Assembly (NCBI GenBank): GCA_016793925.1
Contig: JAEULH010000084.1
Coordinates: 1-64,000, forward strand
Direction: 5' to 3'
Source: Rhodospirillales bacterium
GTDB taxonomy: Bacteria > Pseudomonadota > Alphaproteobacteria > Rhodospirillales > Defluviicoccaceae
DNA length: 64,000 nt
Notes under the pieces: model-generated
Database searches by the model: none
What the model was told of the DNA's origin: nothing
What the model saw: the letters and a program-made list of their open reading frames with translations, nothing else
Made by a program: the position numbers and the translations under genes
Shown here: one piece after another, positions 61,205 to 64,000 of the stretch
Numbering within the stretch: position 1 is the first letter of the stretch
Layout of the letters: every line of letters starts with the position of its first letter

Positions 61205-61708
61205 ATGTTCGATGTCGGCTGGCCGGAGCTTTTTCTGATCGGGGTCGTCGCGCTTATTGTCATCGGGCCCAAGGATCTTCCACAGGTGATGCGCAGCGTC
61301 GCGCTCTTCGTGCGCAAGGCGCGGGCCCTGAGCCAGGAGTTCCAGAGCGGCGTCGCCCAGATGATGCGCGAGGCGGAACTCGATGACCTCAAGCGCAAGC
61401 TCGAGGAAGCGGGGCGGGTCGATGTCGGCCGGACGGTGAAGGATGCGGTCGATCCGAACGGCTCGCTCAGCGCCGATTTCGATCCGGCAGAATTCGCACG
61501 AGACCTCAAGCAGAGCGTCGAGGAACCGACGAGCCCGCGATCGCGAACCGCCCACGTTGCGCCCGCGCCGCCAGAGACGCCAGAGACGCAATCCCAGCCT
61601 GAGCCTCCCGCGGCCGCCGGGCCGGCGTCCGTCGGCGGGGATGCGACGAACGGCGCGCCGTTGCCGCGCGAGGGCGACAAGCCGGACAGCGGCGAACAAC
61701 GCGCCTGA
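61205..61708 (+). CDS. tatB: Sec-independent protein translocase protein TatB
   Basis: 167 residues. TatB with TatC is the receptor for twin-arginine signals. The start MFDVGWPELFLIGVVALIVIG is typical, then GPKDLPQVMR and a charged amphipathic helix (QMMREAELDDLKRKLEEAG). The tail after residue 100 is Pro/Glu-rich and variable. It is 33 bases behind tatA. Confidence 0.95.
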   Translation: MFDVGWPELFLIGVVALIVIGPKDLPQVMRSVALFVRKARALSQEFQSGVAQMMREAELDDLKRKLEEAGRVDVGRTVKDAVDPNGSLSADFDPAEFARDLKQSVEEPTSPRSRTAHVAPAPPETPETQSQPEPPAAAGPASVGGDATNGAPLPREGDKPDSGEQRA

Positions 61709-61756
61709 GACGGCCTCGGCGAGGGCCGAAGCAGGGTCGAAAGTGGGGCAGGGGAC

Positions 61757-62563
61757 TTGAGCAGCGACGACGAGGTCGAAACCGCGAGCATGCCGCTGCT
61801 CGATCACCTGATCGAGTTGCGCCGGCGGCTGATCTACTGCCTCCTCGGGCTGATCGCGCTGTTCTTCATCTGCTACGCCTTCGCCCCGCAGATCTACGGC
61901 TTTCTCGTCCAGCCGTTGGCAGACATCCTCGCCGAAAAGGGCGGCGGCGAGCGGCGGATGATCTATACCGCGCTGCAGGAAGCCTTCTTCACCTACGTCA
62001 AGGTCGCGTTCTTTGCCGCGCTGTTCCTCGGCTTCCCGCTCATCGCCGTGCAGGTCTATCGGTTCGTCGCGCCCGGGCTCTACCGCCACGAGCGGCGCGC
62101 CTTCGTCCCGTTTCTGATCGCCACCCCCGTGTTGTTTTTCGTCGGCGGGGCGATGGCATATTATGTCGTCTTTCCACTGGCTTGGCGTTTTTTCCTGGGC
62201 TTCGAGATGAGCGGCGCCGACGGCGGTCTGCCGATCCGGCTCGAGGCGAAGGTGGCCGAGTACCTCTCGCTCGTCATGCAACTCATCTTCGCCTTCGGCC
62301 TGATCTTCGAGATGCCGGTCGTCATGACCCTGCTCGCCCGGGCCAACATCATCTCCGCGGCGGCGATGCGGGCGAAGCGCAAGTACGCGATCGTGCTGGC
62401 CTTTATCGCAGCGGCGGTTTTGACCCCGCCCGACGTCATCAGCCAGGTCGCGCTCGCCCTCCCCGCGATCCTCCTCTACGAGCTGTCGATTCTCGCCGTG
62501 CGCCTGGTCGAGAGACAGGCCGAGCGCGCGGCGCGGGAGGCGACCAAGAACGCGGCTCCGTGA
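61757..62563 (+). CDS. tatC: Sec-independent protein translocase protein TatC
   Basis: 268 residues with six membrane helices. The start of the core is MPLLDHLIELRRRLIYCLL; YTALQEAFFTYVKVAFFAALFLGFP (in parts) contains the conserved Glu region, and FALGLIFEMPV-like AFGLIFEMPVVMTLL and RAKRKYAIVLAFIAAAVLTPPD complete the pattern. The start is a TTG (61757) with AGGGG nearby; the ATG at 61790 is an alternative that would remove 11 acidic residues. Confidence 0.95.
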   Translation: MSSDDEVETASMPLLDHLIELRRRLIYCLLGLIALFFICYAFAPQIYGFLVQPLADILAEKGGGERRMIYTALQEAFFTYVKVAFFAALFLGFPLIAVQVYRFVAPGLYRHERRAFVPFLIATPVLFFVGGAMAYYVVFPLAWRFFLGFEMSGADGGLPIRLEAKVAEYLSLVMQLIFAFGLIFEMPVVMTLLARANIISAAAMRAKRKYAIVLAFIAAAVLTPPDVISQVALALPAILLYELSILAVRLVERQAERAAREATKNAAP

Positions 62564-62680
62564 GGGCATGGCAGCGGCAAAGACGCGCGCGCCGACCCGG
62601 GCCGCGGTGCTGTTCTTGACCGGACCGGCGCCATCGGCTAACCCCCCAATGACCCATGCCCCTTTCGCGTGCAATACCGT

Positions 62681-63970
62681 ATGCATGACATCAAGTGGAT
62701 CCGCGACAACGCGCAAGCCTTCGACGGCGGTCTGGCCCGCCGTGGGATGGCCCCGGTAACACCGGCGCTGTTTGCGCTCGACGCCCGCCGGCGCGAGGCC
62801 CTGGCGGCGGCCCAGGCCATCCAAACCGAGCGCAAGACGCTTTCGCGCGAGATCGGTCAGCAGAAGGCGCGCGGCGAGGACGCGACGGCGCTTCTCGACC
62901 GGGTCGCGCTCAGCAAGCAGGAGCAGGCGGCTGCGGAGGCCGGGGCGCGCGCGGCCGAAGCCGAGCTCGAGGCGGCGCTGGCCGCGTTGCCGAACCTTCC
63001 CGCCGACGATGTCCCCGAGGGCGCCGACGAGACCGCCAACGTCGAGATTCGCCGCTGGGGCGCGCCGCGCCGGCTGGATTTTCCGGCGCAGGAGCATTTC
63101 GATCTGGGCCCCGCGCTGGGGCTGATGGATTTCGACCGGGCGGCAAAGGTCGCCGGCGCGCGGTTCGTGGTCCTGTCCGGTCCGTTGGCGCGGCTGGAGC
63201 GGGCGCTGGCATCATTCATGCTCGACCTGCACACGCAGGAGTTCGGCTACACCGAGATCAGCCCGCCGGCGCTGGTCCGCGACGAGGCCGTCTTCGGCAC
63301 GGGCCAGTTGCCCAAGTTCGGCGAGGACCTGTTCCGGACGACGGACGGTCGCTGGCTGATCCCGACCGCGGAGGTGCCGCTGACCAACCTCGTCTCGGGC
63401 GAGATCCTCGACGAAGAGCGCTTGCCGCTTCGTTTCGCCGCGATGACCTGGTGCTTTCGCGCCGAGGCCGGGGCCGCCGGCAAGGATACGCGCGGGATGA
63501 TCCGCCAGCACCAGTTCACCAAGGTCGAGATGGTCAGCATTACCGGGCCGGAAGGCTCGGACGCGGAGCACGAGCGGATGACCGGCTGCGCCGAGGCCGT
63601 GCTGCAGCGGTTGGACCTGCCCTACAGGGTGGTCGTGCTGTCCACCGGCGACATGGGCTTCTCCGCGCGCAAGACCTACGACATCGAGGTCTGGCTGCCG
63701 GGGCAGGGACGCTACCGCGAGATTTCGAGCTGTTCGAATTGCGGGGATTTCCAGGCGCGGCGGATGAAGGCCCGCTGCCGTCGCCGCGGCGAGAAGGCGA
63801 CGCGCTTCGTCCACACCCTCAACGGCTCCGGACTTGCCGTCGGCCGAACGCTGATCGCCATCATCGAGAACTACCAGGAGGCGGACGGCTCGATCACCGT
63901 TCCCGTTGCCCTGCGACCCTACATGAACGGCCTTGAGGCGATCCGCGCCGATGTCTCGCCCAGCGCTTGA
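62681..63970 (+). CDS. serS: Seryl-tRNA synthetase
   Basis: 429 residues. It charges tRNA-Ser (and the selenocysteine tRNA if present). The N-terminal arm is an antiparallel coiled coil ([19 protein letters not shown]). Motif 2 is [21 protein letters not shown] (in parts), and motif 3 is [20 protein letters not shown]. The ATG at 62681 matches the standard [10 protein letters not shown] start; a GTG 12 bases upstream is possible. A TTGACC with a weak -10 (TAACCC) about 17 bases later, at 62616-62644, could give serS its own promoter. Confidence 0.97.
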   Translation: MHDIKWIRDNAQAFDGGLARRGMAPVTPALFALDARRREALAAAQAIQTERKTLSREIGQQKARGEDATALLDRVALSKQEQAAAEAGARAAEAELEAALAALPNLPADDVPEGADETANVEIRRWGAPRRLDFPAQEHFDLGPALGLMDFDRAAKVAGARFVVLSGPLARLERALASFMLDLHTQEFGYTEISPPALVRDEAVFGTGQLPKFGEDLFRTTDGRWLIPTAEVPLTNLVSGEILDEERLPLRFAAMTWCFRAEAGAAGKDTRGMIRQHQFTKVEMVSITGPEGSDAEHERMTGCAEAVLQRLDLPYRVVVLSTGDMGFSARKTYDIEVWLPGQGRYREISSCSNCGDFQARRMKARCRRRGEKATRFVHTLNGSGLAVGRTLIAIIENYQEADGSITVPVALRPYMNGLEAIRADVSPSA

Positions 63971-64000
63971 TCTCGCCTCGGCGCGGGTTCTCCTCGCCAA
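63951..64000 (+). CDS. surE: Probable start of surE (5'/3'-nucleotidase)
   Basis: Only 16 codons are in the window. The ATG at 63951 lies in the last 20 bases of serS in another frame and reads to ARVLLA at the edge, which fits the start of SurE (RILLxNDDG). surE follows serS in many alphaproteobacteria. The call depends mainly on gene order. Confidence 0.5.
   Translation, partial: MSRPALDLASARVLLA

Overview
This is a GC-rich, gene-dense chromosomal window whose gene families and gene orders point to an alphaproteobacterium, most like the Rhodospirillales. Pointers are the TIGR02302/DUF4175 protein after lysA, the DUF2125 protein, the metX-metW pair divergent from chorismate mutase-hisC-tyrC, the run erpA/dgt-argS-SPOR-nagZ-M50-scpA-scpB-tatABC-serS-surE, and one promoter of the EcfG (general stress sigma) type. 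Gene boundaries are tight, and many neighbours overlap by 1-4 bases. I see no tRNA, rRNA, insertion sequence, prophage or CRISPR array.

Layout. 1-7.6 kb holds the start of a crotonase-family gene, a nucleotide-sugar dehydrogenase coupled to a DMT permease, an N-formylglutamate amidohydrolase-like/YbdK-type ligase/CBS-domain operon, a SHOCT protein and a membrane protein of unknown function. 7.7-11.7 kb is lptM-like/lysA/TIGR02302. 11.8-15.1 kb has csbD behind an EcfG-type promoter, a zinc-ribbon/DUF3426 protein, and a YdcF/PlsC pair. 15.2-20.9 kb has the B12-dependent ribonucleotide reductase NrdJ, DUF2177, a GFA protein, an exported beta-carbonic-anhydrase-like protein, ChaC and a second DMT permease. 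21-27.9 kb carries DUF2125, a membrane-anchored YqgE/AlgH protein, the Tyr/Phe genes tyrC-hisC-chorismate mutase, and metX-metW.

27.9-37.3 kb is the conserved rpsB-tsf-pyrH-frr-cdsA-dxr-rseP-bamA-skp cluster (translation, UMP kinase, phospholipid and isoprenoid precursors, envelope stress protease, outer-membrane protein assembly). The usual uppS is missing between frr and cdsA. After skp, where lpxD-fabZ-lpxA-lpxI-lpxB are expected, the window instead has an opposite-strand exported HAD phosphatase and two exported sulfatases, then fabZ alone and inverted. 43.4-47.9 kb is a complete branched-chain amino-acid-type ABC importer with a fused LivH-LivM permease.

48-52.2 kb is the most accessory-looking part: three predicted lipoproteins (one proline-rich and unknown, one OmpA-like, one acidic with 11-residue repeats) and a pentapeptide-repeat protein. 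52.3-64 kb returns to housekeeping genes: exoIII, erpA, dGTPase-like, argS, SPOR, nagZ, site-2 protease-like, scpA, scpB, tatABC, serS and the first bases of a likely surE.

I found no clear new defence or biosynthetic system. The best leads are the broken lipid A/uppS synteny with its sulfatase island, the LEA-like lipoprotein, the anchored YqgE, the FGase-YbdK-CBS operon and the structured rpsB leader. All functional calls come from motif and family recognition by eye; no database search was run.
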